Source: Micromonospora sp. CP22
GTDB lineage: Bacteria > Actinomycetota > Actinomycetes > Mycobacteriales > Micromonosporaceae
DNA length: 64,000 nucleotides
Assembly (NCBI RefSeq): GCF_009712475.1
Contig: NZ_VCJO01000008.1
Location: 62,001 to 126,000 of the forward strand
Direction of reading: 5' to 3'
The position numbers were made by a program, and so were the translations under genes. Under the pieces are notes generated by a model that was not told where the DNA came from, ran no database searches, and was given only the letters and a program-made list of their open reading frames with translations. This document shows positions 15,191 to 24,638 of the stretch, one piece after another; position 1 is the first letter of the stretch; each line of letters starts with the position of its first letter.

Positions 15191-16920
15191 GTCCCTGCCT
15201 CGCTTCCCGCATCCCGGCCGTCACCGTCGGCCAGCACCGGCAGTTCCCGCCACGCCTGCGGGTCAGCGGGATCGGCGGGTGCGCCCCGGTGCAGGACGTA
15301 TCGGTGTGGGGTGATGGCCGTGGGTGAGTCGACGACTCGTCGTAGGCAGGCCAGGTGTGCCTGCACGGGGTCGGTGATCTCGGCTACGGCGGTCAGGTGG
15401 GCGACGACGGTCGCGCCTTCGGGGCCTTCGTCGGTCACGAAGGCTCGGACCGGCCCGGGTAGGGCTGCTTGCAGTACCCGGTTGACCTCGCTGAGCTGGA
15501 TCCAGCTGTGGTCGACGAAGTGCCAGTCGCCGTCGCGGGGGATCGGGTCGATGCCGGCGAGGGTGCCGAGGTCGGCCAGGGCGACGTTGCCGGTGGCCGC
15601 CACGGTGAGTACCCGTTCGGTGCCGAGCAGCAGCGCCTCCATCTCCGCGTCGGGAAGGTACCGGTTGTCCCCGGTGATGAGTTCCAGGATCAGCGCCTGT
15701 TCGGTCCGGACCAGGTGGAACAGCAGCAGGTTGGTGAAGCCGGTCGGGGTCCACCAGTCGATGAAGGTCTCCGTGGTGGCTACTGTCGGCAGATCCGGCG
15801 GGGCATTGCCGGAGATGTTGTTGAAGACGCCGTCACGGTCCATCGGCATGCCGCGCTCGTGGGCGATGCGGTCGTGCGCGCGTTGCAGCGCCTCGGCGTC
15901 GAAGACGCTGTTCCGGTTGGCCCGCAGCAACGCGGTCCCGGCGTGCCGCACCAGCGCGTCGTAGTCGGGCTGGTCGACGTCGAGGCTGATCAGGCCGTCC
16001 TGGGAGATGGTGCCGACATAGTCGCGCAGCGGCACGCCGAGCCGGTTGGCGGCGGGGGAGTAGAGCACCACGTGTCGTTGGCCGGTGCGGATGGCGAGCA
16101 CGGCGGCGAGCGCGGCGAGCACCGCCATGGCCCGGCTCGCGCCGGTGCGGACGGTGATCCGGTCCAGCGCGGCGGCTGACCGTGACGAGTTCAGGTCCGC
16201 GCTGCGTGGCGTGGGCGTCGTCGACGCCTCGGCACCTGTGGTCGGTCGGGGCAGTACGCACCGGGGGCGTCGCCGCAGGATGTCGGACCAGTACCGCAGC
16301 GCCGCGTCCGCCTGCCGCAGGCCCTTCGGCGAACGTTCCCGATCCGCCCGGTCCAGCGGCTGGTGCGGTGGCGCGTCCCCGTCGGCCACGGTCCCGGTGA
16401 GCAGCCCGGTGAAGCGGTCGCCCAGCACCGTCATGCTCACGTAGTCGGCGGCCATGTGTGAGTAGACCGCGACCACCGTGTGCACCAGGTCGCCCTCGAC
16501 CGCCACGGCGAAGCGCAGCGGCAGATCCTTGGAGAGGTCGAAGGGGTGCGCACGCAGCTGGGCGATCAGCTCTCGGGCCAGCGTCGTGCCGTCGGGCTGG
16601 GCCGGTCGTTGGTGTATCTCGATCGGCAGGTCGACGGTACGCGCGACGCGCTGCACCGGACCGTCCGGCCCGTCGTGGTAGGTGGTGCGCAGCGACTCGT
16701 ACCGGCGGACCAGCTCGCCCAGGGCGGCGCAGGCGCGCTCGAGTGTGGTCCCCGCCGGAACCGTGAAGATCCACTGCACCAGGCTGAGGAAGTGGTCGTC
16801 GGTGAGCGCGGAGATCCATTGCAGCGCGTTCGCCTGGCCGAGGGTCAGTGGGCCTTGCGCCTCGCGGTCGCCGTCGACGCGGAGGTGGATGGTACGGATG
16901 GTCTCGCTCGGGGCGGTCAT
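15187..16920 (-). CDS. Stand-alone condensation-domain-like protein 2
   Basis: A 577-residue protein of the NRPS condensation-domain superfamily (chloramphenicol-acetyltransferase-like fold), about the length of one C domain plus a tail. The active-site motif HHxxxDG is replaced by SHMAADY (154-160): the second His (155) and the Asp are kept, the first His is Ser and the Gly is Tyr. Other cues are the start motif GPLTLGQANALQWI (23-36) and RYESLRTTYHD (73-83). No adenylation or carrier domain is attached. It overlaps its upstream paralogue by an ATGA. It may condense a carrier-bound acyl group with an amine, act as a gatekeeper, or be non-catalytic. Confidence 0.8.
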   Translation of the reverse strand: MTAPSETIRTIHLRVDGDREAQGPLTLGQANALQWISALTDDHFLSLVQWIFTVPAGTTLERACAALGELVRRYESLRTTYHDGPDGPVQRVARTVDLPIEIHQRPAQPDGTTLARELIAQLRAHPFDLSKDLPLRFAVAVEGDLVHTVVAVYSHMAADYVSMTVLGDRFTGLLTGTVADGDAPPHQPLDRADRERSPKGLRQADAALRYWSDILRRRPRCVLPRPTTGAEASTTPTPRSADLNSSRSAAALDRITVRTGASRAMAVLAALAAVLAIRTGQRHVVLYSPAANRLGVPLRDYVGTISQDGLISLDVDQPDYDALVRHAGTALLRANRNSVFDAEALQRAHDRIAHERGMPMDRDGVFNNISGNAPPDLPTVATTETFIDWWTPTGFTNLLLFHLVRTEQALILELITGDNRYLPDAEMEALLLGTERVLTVAATGNVALADLGTLAGIDPIPRDGDWHFVDHSWIQLSEVNRVLQAALPGPVRAFVTDEGPEGATVVAHLTAVAEITDPVQAHLACLRRVVDSPTAITPHRYVLHRGAPADPADPQAWRELPVLADGDGRDAGSEAGT

Positions 16921-18689
16921 CGGTGGTCCTCCGTGGATGCGCGGCCGTCACCGTGGGCCAGCACCGGCTGGGTACGCCAGGCCGCCAGGTCGGTGAGGTC
17001 GGTCGGAGCCGAGTCGTGCAGGACGTAGTGGTGCGGGGCGGACACCGCGTACCGGCCGGCGAGGCGGGCCATGCACGCCGTGTGCGCCTGGCGCGGGGTC
17101 CGTACGCTGTCGGTGGCGAGCAGGTGCGCGGTCAACCGATGCCTGTCACCGTCCGGTTCGGCGGTCACGTACGCCGGGGTGGCCAGTGCGTCGCGCAGCA
17201 GGTGCTGAACCTCACTGAGCCGCACCCAACTGACCCCCACCCGCACCCAGTCGCTGTCGCGGGGCACCGGGGTCAGTCCGGTGAGGTCAGGCACGTCCGC
17301 TAGGGGCAGTGGCCCGGCGTCGGAGGCGACGAGGACGGTTTCCATCCCCTGTAGCAGTCCGGCGATCTCGGGCGGGGGCACGTGTCGGGTGTCACCGGTA
17401 CTCAGACCGACCACGAGCGCCGGTTGGGCGGCGATCAGCTGGAGCACCAGGCGGTTGGGAAAGGCTGGCGCCGGCATCCAGGTGAGAGTGCTGGGCTCGG
17501 CGGCCCCGGCCGTGGGCGACCAGCGCAGATCGGGGGGATCCAACGGGGGCAACTGGACGTTGGTCGTCTCGTCGGTACCCGGGGGCAGGTGGGCGCTGAT
17601 GTTGTTGAAGACGCAGTCGCGGCTGAAGTCCATGCCCTGCTCGTCGTTGATCTGTACGGCATGGGTGACCAGTTCGGTCACGTCGAAGATGCTGCTGCGG
17701 TTGGCTCGCAGCATGGCCGCGCTGGTCTGCCGTACCAGGTCGTCGAAGGTCGGTCCGGTCACGTCGACCACCACGAGACCGTCCTGGGCCAGGGTGCCGA
17801 CGTAGTCACGCAGCCGGGAGGTGAACCGGTTGCTGGACAGTGAGGCGAACACGCAGCGGGACTGGCCGACCCGGACCGACACCACGGCGGAGAACGCGGC
17901 GAGCACGGCGGCCGCCGGACTGGCCTGTGTCCGGGCGGCGATCCGGTCGAGGGCGACGGTGGCGGCCGAGGAGCGCAGGGCGGCGCTGGCCGGGCCGTCA
18001 CCGTCGCCAACCGGCGGCAACGCCATCAGGCACTGGGGTATCTGGCGTAGGTGTTGGGTCCAGTACCGCAGGGCCGCTGCGGTTCGCCGCCGCCCGCGCG
18101 GCGAGGCCTCCTCCGCCGCCTGGTCGAGCGGTTGGTGTCGAGGGGCTCCGACGGACCGGTCGCCGGTGGCGCCGATCAGCTCGGCGAACTCCCGACCAAG
18201 AATGGCCATACTTCCATAATCGACCGCCATGTGCGAATAGACGGTAACCGCTGCTAGTGCCTTATCCCCGGCCAGCGCGATCGCCAGGCGTACCGGTAAT
18301 TCATTGGCCAGGTCGAACGGTTTCTGGCGGAGCTGGTCGATCATCCGCTGGGATGTCAGTTCCGTATCGGCGGAGGCGTCCACCTGGTGCATTTCGGCCA
18401 CGAGGACCCCGCTGCGCAGGACCCGTTGACGCATCTTGCCGTCGTGCTCGTGAAAGGTGGTACGCAGCGACTCGTGCCGGGCGAGCAGGATGGCGAAGGC
18501 GTCCACCACGTCTGCGACGGGGGTGTCGGCCGGCAGCGGAAGCTTCCACTGCAGAGTGGCCATCGGATTGGCCACGTCTGTTCGCATCCACTGCCAGGTG
18601 TTGGTCTGGCCGCAGGTGAGGGGTCCTTCGCCGGCCCGCAGACCCTCGAACGCGATCTTCATCCGGTCGGCCAGCGTGGGACTGGACAT
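16917..18689 (-). CDS. Stand-alone condensation-domain-like protein 1
   Basis: A 590-residue paralogue of the next gene, with the same layout: GPLTCGQTNTWQWM (22-35), RHESLRTTFHE (71-81) and an altered active site SHMAVDYG (152-159). It is the first gene of the leftward operon. ATG 18689 is chosen because GGGAG lies about 6 nt upstream; an upstream ATG at 18860 would add 57 residues of non-coding-like sequence and cover an operator. A TTA codon (Leu131) is present, rare in this GC-rich DNA. The two proteins may work as a pair, since both carry the same substitutions. Confidence 0.8.
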   Translation of the reverse strand: MSSPTLADRMKIAFEGLRAGEGPLTCGQTNTWQWMRTDVANPMATLQWKLPLPADTPVADVVDAFAILLARHESLRTTFHEHDGKMRQRVLRSGVLVAEMHQVDASADTELTSQRMIDQLRQKPFDLANELPVRLAIALAGDKALAAVTVYSHMAVDYGSMAILGREFAELIGATGDRSVGAPRHQPLDQAAEEASPRGRRRTAAALRYWTQHLRQIPQCLMALPPVGDGDGPASAALRSSAATVALDRIAARTQASPAAAVLAAFSAVVSVRVGQSRCVFASLSSNRFTSRLRDYVGTLAQDGLVVVDVTGPTFDDLVRQTSAAMLRANRSSIFDVTELVTHAVQINDEQGMDFSRDCVFNNISAHLPPGTDETTNVQLPPLDPPDLRWSPTAGAAEPSTLTWMPAPAFPNRLVLQLIAAQPALVVGLSTGDTRHVPPPEIAGLLQGMETVLVASDAGPLPLADVPDLTGLTPVPRDSDWVRVGVSWVRLSEVQHLLRDALATPAYVTAEPDGDRHRLTAHLLATDSVRTPRQAHTACMARLAGRYAVSAPHHYVLHDSAPTDLTDLAAWRTQPVLAHGDGRASTEDHR

Positions 18690-19019
18690 CGGGTCTCCCG
18701 TTCGTCGGCGGTCGGCGTGACTGTCGCCCACCCTCGCCCGCGCGGCTGTGTCGTAGGTAGTCGGGAAAACCCCATTGTTGGCCGGGTACGGGGTGCGAAC
18801 GCGGTCCGTACGTCCCGTTCGGTACGAATTGCCAGGGGTTTGGCGATGAATGGTCGGCAAAGCGAGTGAATTGTCTGCTCTGGATTACGATCGGCAACGT
18901 CTCTTTTCGTGGGCCTTCTTGGGGTCCTGAGATACTGGGGATTCCCCCATTGCTCGCCCTGTGACCGGCTCCTAGCGTAGTGGCGTCTGACGATCAATAA
19001 ATGACCGGAGGATTGCCCC
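18690..19019. promoter_or_regulatory. Divergent promoter region of the biosynthetic cluster with paired operator sites
   Basis: Two related 21-bp sites, 18759-18779 and 18934-18954, share the pattern GGG-AT/T-rich centre-CCCCATTG. Each lies about 65-70 bp before the start codon of its operon. For the rightward operon, TTGCTC (18950-18955) and TAGCGT (18973-18978) with a 17-nt spacer form a plausible promoter whose -35 overlaps the operator, as expected for an activator. GGAGG at about 19006 is the ribosome-binding site of the rightward operon. The LuxR protein encoded at the cluster's end is the obvious candidate regulator. Confidence 0.55.
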
Positions 19020-19979
19020 ATGACCACGCTGGCACCGACCCGGTCCGATGTCGTGCTGCGCCGGATGGAGGCGTACGCACCGGAGCGCTCGGTCACCGTG
19101 GAGGAAATCGCGGCAGGGCTGGGCCTGAACCGCTATCAGACCCGGCTGTTCCGCCGCATCCGCGGGCTGGACCGGTTGCGCATCGACCCCGATCTCGGGC
19201 TCTTCGACCTGGTCTGCCCGCCGGCCGAGGCCCTGCTGTCCACCGTCGAGGAGCGCGACCGGATCCGTTACCTGATCTTCGCGCACACCGCGCAGGACCT
19301 CACGCCCACTACTTTGGTCGCGGCCGACACGCTGCGTGAGCGTCTCGGCCTCGCCGACGCCGAGGCGTTCGCGGTGACCCAACACGCCTGCGCCAGCGGC
19401 CTGCTCGCCGTCGAGGTCGCCGGCGAGCTGTTACGCGCCGACGGGGATCCCGCCGCCCTCGCGTTGGTGCTCACCGGCGAACAGCCGTTCACCAAGGCGG
19501 TCCAGGTGCTCTGGAACACCTCGATCATCGGCGAGGCGTCCTCCGCCTGCCTGATCGGCCTCGGTGGTTCGGGCACCCGGGTGCTGTCGTACGCCTCCCG
19601 CACGGTGGGCGAGTTCTTCGACGGGTACCAGCTCGCCGGGGAGGCACTGCACCGCTTCGGCAGCACATACCACACCCACCTGGCCGAGGTGATCCGGGAG
19701 GCGCTGGACGACGCCGCGCTGGACCTGGACGACATCACCATGGTCATCCCGCACAACGTCAACGTCTCCTCCTGGATCACCATCTGCGCCACCCTGGGGC
19801 TGGACCGGGACCGGGTCTTCCTGGACAACGTGGGCGAGTACTCGCACTGCTCCTGCGCGGACCCCTTCCTCAACCTCGCGACGCTCGCCGGCCGTGGCGC
19901 GCTGGTCGCGGGAGGCCGTTACCTGGTCACCGCCGTCGGCCTGGGCGCCACCTATTCCGCCATGGTCGTCGAGTGCTGA
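19020..19979 (+). CDS. 3-oxoacyl-ACP synthase III (KASIII)-like enzyme
   Basis: A 319-residue thiolase-fold enzyme of the KASIII family, which normally condenses an acyl starter with malonyl-ACP or transfers acyl groups. The nucleophile is Cys124 (QHACASGL) and the base His245 (IPHNVN). The third position, normally Asn in GNT, appears to be His276 (DNVGEYSHCS), giving a Cys-His-His set. It is the first gene of the rightward operon, followed 11 nt later by the ATP-grasp gene. A TTA codon (138) is present. A starter-forming or acyl-transfer role is inferred. Confidence 0.85.
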   Translation: MTTLAPTRSDVVLRRMEAYAPERSVTVEEIAAGLGLNRYQTRLFRRIRGLDRLRIDPDLGLFDLVCPPAEALLSTVEERDRIRYLIFAHTAQDLTPTTLVAADTLRERLGLADAEAFAVTQHACASGLLAVEVAGELLRADGDPAALALVLTGEQPFTKAVQVLWNTSIIGEASSACLIGLGGSGTRVLSYASRTVGEFFDGYQLAGEALHRFGSTYHTHLAEVIREALDDAALDLDDITMVIPHNVNVSSWITICATLGLDRDRVFLDNVGEYSHCSCADPFLNLATLAGRGALVAGGRYLVTAVGLGATYSAMVVEC

Positions 19980-19990
19980 GGGAGCCGAGC

Positions 19991-21382
19991 ATGTCCACCG
20001 CATACCTGCGCAAGCTGAAGCGCGCCCTGACGGGGTCGGCCGATACACCGCTGGTGCTGCTGTGCAACTTCGAGGCCGAGGCTCAGTGGGCCCGCCACCA
20101 CGTGGGGCTGCCCGTACCGTCTGGTGGCCCCCGCCCGGTGGTCGCCGCGATGGAGGAGCTGGGCGTGCTGCTCGCCGGCGCGGACGACGCGATTCTGCTC
20201 AGCCGCCCACTCGACCCGGACTACCGGGATTACCTGACGCGGCAGGGCCTGGCGTTGCCCACCATGCTGGTGCCCGAGAACAGCCGGCCCGATCGTTCCA
20301 CCACCGCGAACGTGCTGGACTCACCGGTCCTGCTCGACCGGCTGCGCCAGCTCGGTGCGGCCGGTGCCCACCTGCTGCCGATGGGCACCACCTCCGACGA
20401 GGAGGAGTTGGCCCGGCGCAGCGGCCTCACCCTGGCCACCCCGGCCGCCGCGGTGGTCGAGCGGGTCAACAGCAAGATCTACGGTCGGCGGCTGACCGAG
20501 GCGGCCGGCCTACGACCCGTCCCCGGAGTCTGCTGCGAGACCCGGCAGGAACTGGCCGAGGTGCTGTCCCACCACCGGCTCCGGCTGGAGTCGGGCGAAC
20601 CACTGGTCGTCAAGGACGCCTACGGTGTCTCCGGCAAGGGACTGCTGGTGCTGGAGAACCCCGCACGGGCGGCGCAGTTGCTGCGCATGGTGGACCGTCG
20701 GGCCGCGCGTACCGGCGACGACCGGATACACGTGGTGGTCGAGGAGTGGCTGCCCAAGCGGTGCGACCTCAACTACCAGATCACCATCGCGCGGGACGGG
20801 CGGGCCGAACTCGACTTCGTCAAGCAGGCACTGACCGCGCAGGGTGTGCACCAGGGCCATCTCATGCCGGCGGAGCTGAGTGACACGCAGTACCGGCAGA
20901 TCGAGCACGCCGCAGGTGCGGTCGCGGAACGGTTGTCCGCCGACGGCTACCACGGCGTGGTGGGTGTCGACGCCATCGTCGGCGCCGACGAGACGGTCTA
21001 CCCGGTGCTGGAGATCAACGCCCGACTGAACATGTCGACGTACCAGGGTGGGGTCACCGAGCTGTGCCAGCCGCCCGGGACCGTCGCGCTGGCCCGGCAC
21101 TACCCGTTGCGGCTCGCCGCGCCCCTGGAGTTCGACACCGTACGGCGGGCACTGGCCACGGTGTCCACCACGCGGGACACGGAGCGGGTGCTGGTCACCT
21201 GCTTCGCCACCGTCGCCGCGAACGCGCTGCTGCCCGTCGGTGCCGGCGGCCCACCGGAGCCGTTCGACGGCCGGCTGTACGCCCTGCTGGTCGCCGCTGA
21301 CCGTGACCGGCTCCATGACCTTGACCGCGCGGTGCAGGCCGCCGTCACCACCTTGTCCGTTGTGGAGGAAAGCCATGCCTGA
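19991..21382 (+). CDS. ATP-grasp ligase, probably loading an amino acid onto the carrier protein
   Basis: A 463-residue ATP-grasp enzyme. Visible are an N-terminal pre-ATP-grasp domain, an ATP-binding core with VVKDAYGVSGKGLLVLENP (phosphate loop), IHVVVEEWLPK, and the metal site PVLEINARLNMSTYQ. It resembles the BtrJ/VinM-type ligases that join an amino acid to a carrier protein before a BtrK/VinO-type decarboxylase acts; the next gene encodes just such a decarboxylase and an ACP follows. ATG 19991 is preferred over 19973 because GGGAGC precedes it. It overlaps the next gene by 8 nt. The substrate is unknown. Confidence 0.82.
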   Translation: MSTAYLRKLKRALTGSADTPLVLLCNFEAEAQWARHHVGLPVPSGGPRPVVAAMEELGVLLAGADDAILLSRPLDPDYRDYLTRQGLALPTMLVPENSRPDRSTTANVLDSPVLLDRLRQLGAAGAHLLPMGTTSDEEELARRSGLTLATPAAAVVERVNSKIYGRRLTEAAGLRPVPGVCCETRQELAEVLSHHRLRLESGEPLVVKDAYGVSGKGLLVLENPARAAQLLRMVDRRAARTGDDRIHVVVEEWLPKRCDLNYQITIARDGRAELDFVKQALTAQGVHQGHLMPAELSDTQYRQIEHAAGAVAERLSADGYHGVVGVDAIVGADETVYPVLEINARLNMSTYQGGVTELCQPPGTVALARHYPLRLAAPLEFDTVRRALATVSTTRDTERVLVTCFATVAANALLPVGAGGPPEPFDGRLYALLVAADRDRLHDLDRAVQAAVTTLSVVEESHA

Positions 21383-22781
21383 AGCGGCCGTCGAAGGCCA
21401 CACCGTCCAGGGCCTGCCCGTCGCCGAACTGGCCGAACGGTACGGCACGCCGCTGTACCTCTACGACGGTGAGGTGATCCGCGAGACGTACCGGCAGCTG
21501 CGGGATCTGCTCGACTCGTCGGTCGAGATCTACTACTCGCTGAAGGCCAATCCCAACATCAGCGTCTGCGCGTTGCTGCACTCCCTGGGCGCTGGCGCGG
21601 AGGTGTCGTCCCTGGCCGAACTGGTGACCGCCCGCCGGGCCGGGGTGCCGGCGCGGGACATCATCTTCCTCGGTCCCGGCAAGTCGGCGGAGGAGCTGGC
21701 CGCCTGCGTCGAGCAGCGCATCGGCGCGATCGTGTGCGAGTCGCTCGAAGAGGTCAGCACCGTCGACGCGATGGCGGCGGCGCTGCCCGACGGCCCTGGC
21801 GAGCCGGTGCCGGTCATGTTGCGGGTCAACCCGTCGTTCGCCACCAAGGGCTCGCGGCTGGCCATGGGAGGCAAGCCCCGGCAGTTCGGCATCGACCAGG
21901 AACGTGTCGCCGAGGCGGGCTCGACCCTGCGCGCGCTGCGCCACGTACGGGTGATCGGTCTGCACGCCTACATGGGTACCCGGATCCTCGACGCCGCTGA
22001 CATCGCGCACAACACCCGCAGCGTGCTCACTGCGGCGGCGGAGCTCGCCACCGCGCTGGACCTGCCGCTGGACGTGGTCGACGTCGGTGGCGGTTTCGGC
22101 GTTCCCTACTTCGACAACGAGTCTCCCCTCGACATCGAGGCGGTGGCCGAGGGGGTCAACAACGCTGTGGCGCGATTCCGCGCGGAACACCCCGACACCC
22201 GGGTCATCACCGAACTGGGCCGCTATCTGGTCGGCTGGGCGGGGATGTACGTGGTCCGGGCGCGCTACGTCAAGGCGTCGCGCGGCGAATGGTTCGTCGT
22301 CGCCGACGGCGGCACCAACCACCACATGGCGGCGGTCGGCATCGGCAGCTTCGTCAAGCGGAACTTCCCCATCCGGTCGCTGAGCCGTCCCGCCGACCCG
22401 CCGGTGCGCGACTACACCGTCACCGGTCCGCTCTGCACCCCCAACGACGTCATCGGCAAGAAGGTGCCGCTGCCCGAGGTACGCCCAGGCGACCTGATCG
22501 GTGTCGAGCGCTCCGGCGCGTACGGGCCGAGCGCGTCGCCGGTGCTCTTCCTCAGTCACGGCCACCCGTCGGAGGTGCTCGTCGTCGACGGCGTGGCGCA
22601 CCTGGTCCGCCGCGCGGACACCGTCGAGGACCTGCTCCGGCCGCAGCACCTCGTGGTGCCGGTCGCACCGGTCGCGAGCGCGTCGCCGCCGGTCCCACCG
22701 TCAGCCGCTGCCCAACCGGAGCCGACGTCCGTACCGGAGTCGTCGTCCGCGCCGGTGCCCGCCGGACGGGCAGCGACCTGA
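21375..22781 (+). CDS. PLP-dependent decarboxylase (fold-type III; DAP/ornithine decarboxylase family)
   Basis: A 468-residue alanine-racemase-fold decarboxylase. The PLP lysine is Lys57 (YSLKANPN), the phosphate-binding glycine loop is DVGGGFGVPY, and the dimer active-site segment is GPLCTPNDVIG. In butirosin and macrolactam pathways enzymes of this family (BtrK, VinO) decarboxylate an amino acid attached to a carrier protein; the preceding ATP-grasp and following ACP genes suggest the same here. The last ~45 residues form a Pro/Ala/Ser-rich tail not usual for the family, perhaps a flexible tether. ATG 21375 starts inside the previous gene. Confidence 0.85.
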   Translation: MPEAAVEGHTVQGLPVAELAERYGTPLYLYDGEVIRETYRQLRDLLDSSVEIYYSLKANPNISVCALLHSLGAGAEVSSLAELVTARRAGVPARDIIFLGPGKSAEELAACVEQRIGAIVCESLEEVSTVDAMAAALPDGPGEPVPVMLRVNPSFATKGSRLAMGGKPRQFGIDQERVAEAGSTLRALRHVRVIGLHAYMGTRILDAADIAHNTRSVLTAAAELATALDLPLDVVDVGGGFGVPYFDNESPLDIEAVAEGVNNAVARFRAEHPDTRVITELGRYLVGWAGMYVVRARYVKASRGEWFVVADGGTNHHMAAVGIGSFVKRNFPIRSLSRPADPPVRDYTVTGPLCTPNDVIGKKVPLPEVRPGDLIGVERSGAYGPSASPVLFLSHGHPSEVLVVDGVAHLVRRADTVEDLLRPQHLVVPVAPVASASPPVPPSAAAQPEPTSVPESSSAPVPAGRAAT

Positions 22782-22876
22782 GCCCCCTTTCCCACCGCCG
22801 TCGGGGTGACCGCCGCCGACCCCAGCAGTCCCGCGTCACCCGGTCCGCGGACCGGGTATCCCGAGAGGAAGAAGAC

Positions 22877-23134
22877 ATGGAACGCCACGAGATCGTCGAG
22901 AACATCCGGGCCGCGCTGACCGAGGTGCTGATGCGCGACTTCGGTCCGCTCGCCGAGGGAACCCGGCTCTTCGAGGACATGCACCTGGACTCCACCGCCA
23001 TTCTCGAACTGCTCATGGCGCTGGAGGACAACATCGGTATCGAGGTGGATCCCGAGAACCTGGACATGGACGACTTCCGCACGGTGGGCACCCTGACGGA
23101 CTTCCTGGAGCGGGCGCGGAAGGTGAGTTCCTGA
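22877..23134 (+). CDS. Acyl carrier protein
   Basis: An 85-residue acidic carrier protein with the phosphopantetheine attachment site at Ser39 (HLDSTAILELL). Helix 1 to helix 4 are of normal length. AGAGGAAG just before the ATG is a strong ribosome-binding site. It is the only carrier protein in the cluster, so substrates from the ATP-grasp ligase, decarboxylase, KASIII-like enzyme, acyl-CoA dehydrogenases and condensation-like proteins probably all meet on it. The AcpS-type transferase encoded further down would make the holo form. Confidence 0.92.
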   Translation: MERHEIVENIRAALTEVLMRDFGPLAEGTRLFEDMHLDSTAILELLMALEDNIGIEVDPENLDMDDFRTVGTLTDFLERARKVSS

Positions 23135-23172
23135 CCGCCGCGCCCACCGCCCCCCTCACCGAGGACGTGGTC

Positions 23173-24035
<863 letters not shown>

Positions 24036-24039
<4 letters not shown>

Positions 24040-24638
24040 AACCCGCACCCCCCGCGTCGCCGCAGGCGGCGGGGACGCCCTACCCCCTCGTCCTGGACGC
24101 GCTGCACGGTCGGGCGGCACCCGGCCGGCTGGTCGCGTCTCCCACCGGTCATGTTCTCGCCTCCACGGTGGCGCTGCCCGACGCACCGGCCGGGCCGCTG
24201 ACCCGCTTCGGCCTCGCCGTCGCCGAAGCCACCCCCGAGTCCGCGTTCGGCGAAGGACCGGCCGCCGACCGCTTCGCGGTGGCCCTGTTGGCGGCGCACC
24301 GCGAACTGCTCGACGCCACCCTCACCCACACGTTGCGTCACCTCGAAGGACGCACCTCAGGGGACACCACGCTGTTGGCCAAGCAACTCGTCGCCGGACA
24401 ACTGGCCGACATCGCGCTGCGGCTGGCCGAGGACACGGCCGTTCCCGAGGCGCGTCGGCACGCCGACCGGAACGCCCGGTGGCGCTGTCACCTGCGCCTG
24501 GTCGACATCGGCCGGGACCTGCTGCGGTTGCTCGGCGCCAGCGGTTTCCTCGCCGACGGACCCGCCGGCGACCTGCACCTCGCCGAGGTGGTCGGCAACG
24601 TCTACCTGCACGCCGACACGGAGGACGCCGATGAATGA
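24036..24638 (+). CDS. Acyl-CoA dehydrogenase C-terminal-domain-like protein
   Basis: A 200-residue protein whose second half resembles the C-terminal four-helix domain of acyl-CoA dehydrogenases (TTLLAKQLVAGQLADIALRLAED, then LRLLGASGFLADGPAGDLHLAEVVGNVYLH). The N-terminal and middle flavin domains are absent. It overlaps the preceding and following genes by 4 and 8 nt. It may form a heteromer with the complete dehydrogenase next to it and help bind the acyl-carrier substrate. It could instead be a diverged stand-alone helical protein. Confidence 0.6.

Noticed and set aside
14114..15964. 616-codon plus-strand frame over the ABC and condensation genes
   Set aside because: It is the shadow of ATPase and condensation-like genes on the other strand and has no recognisable domain.
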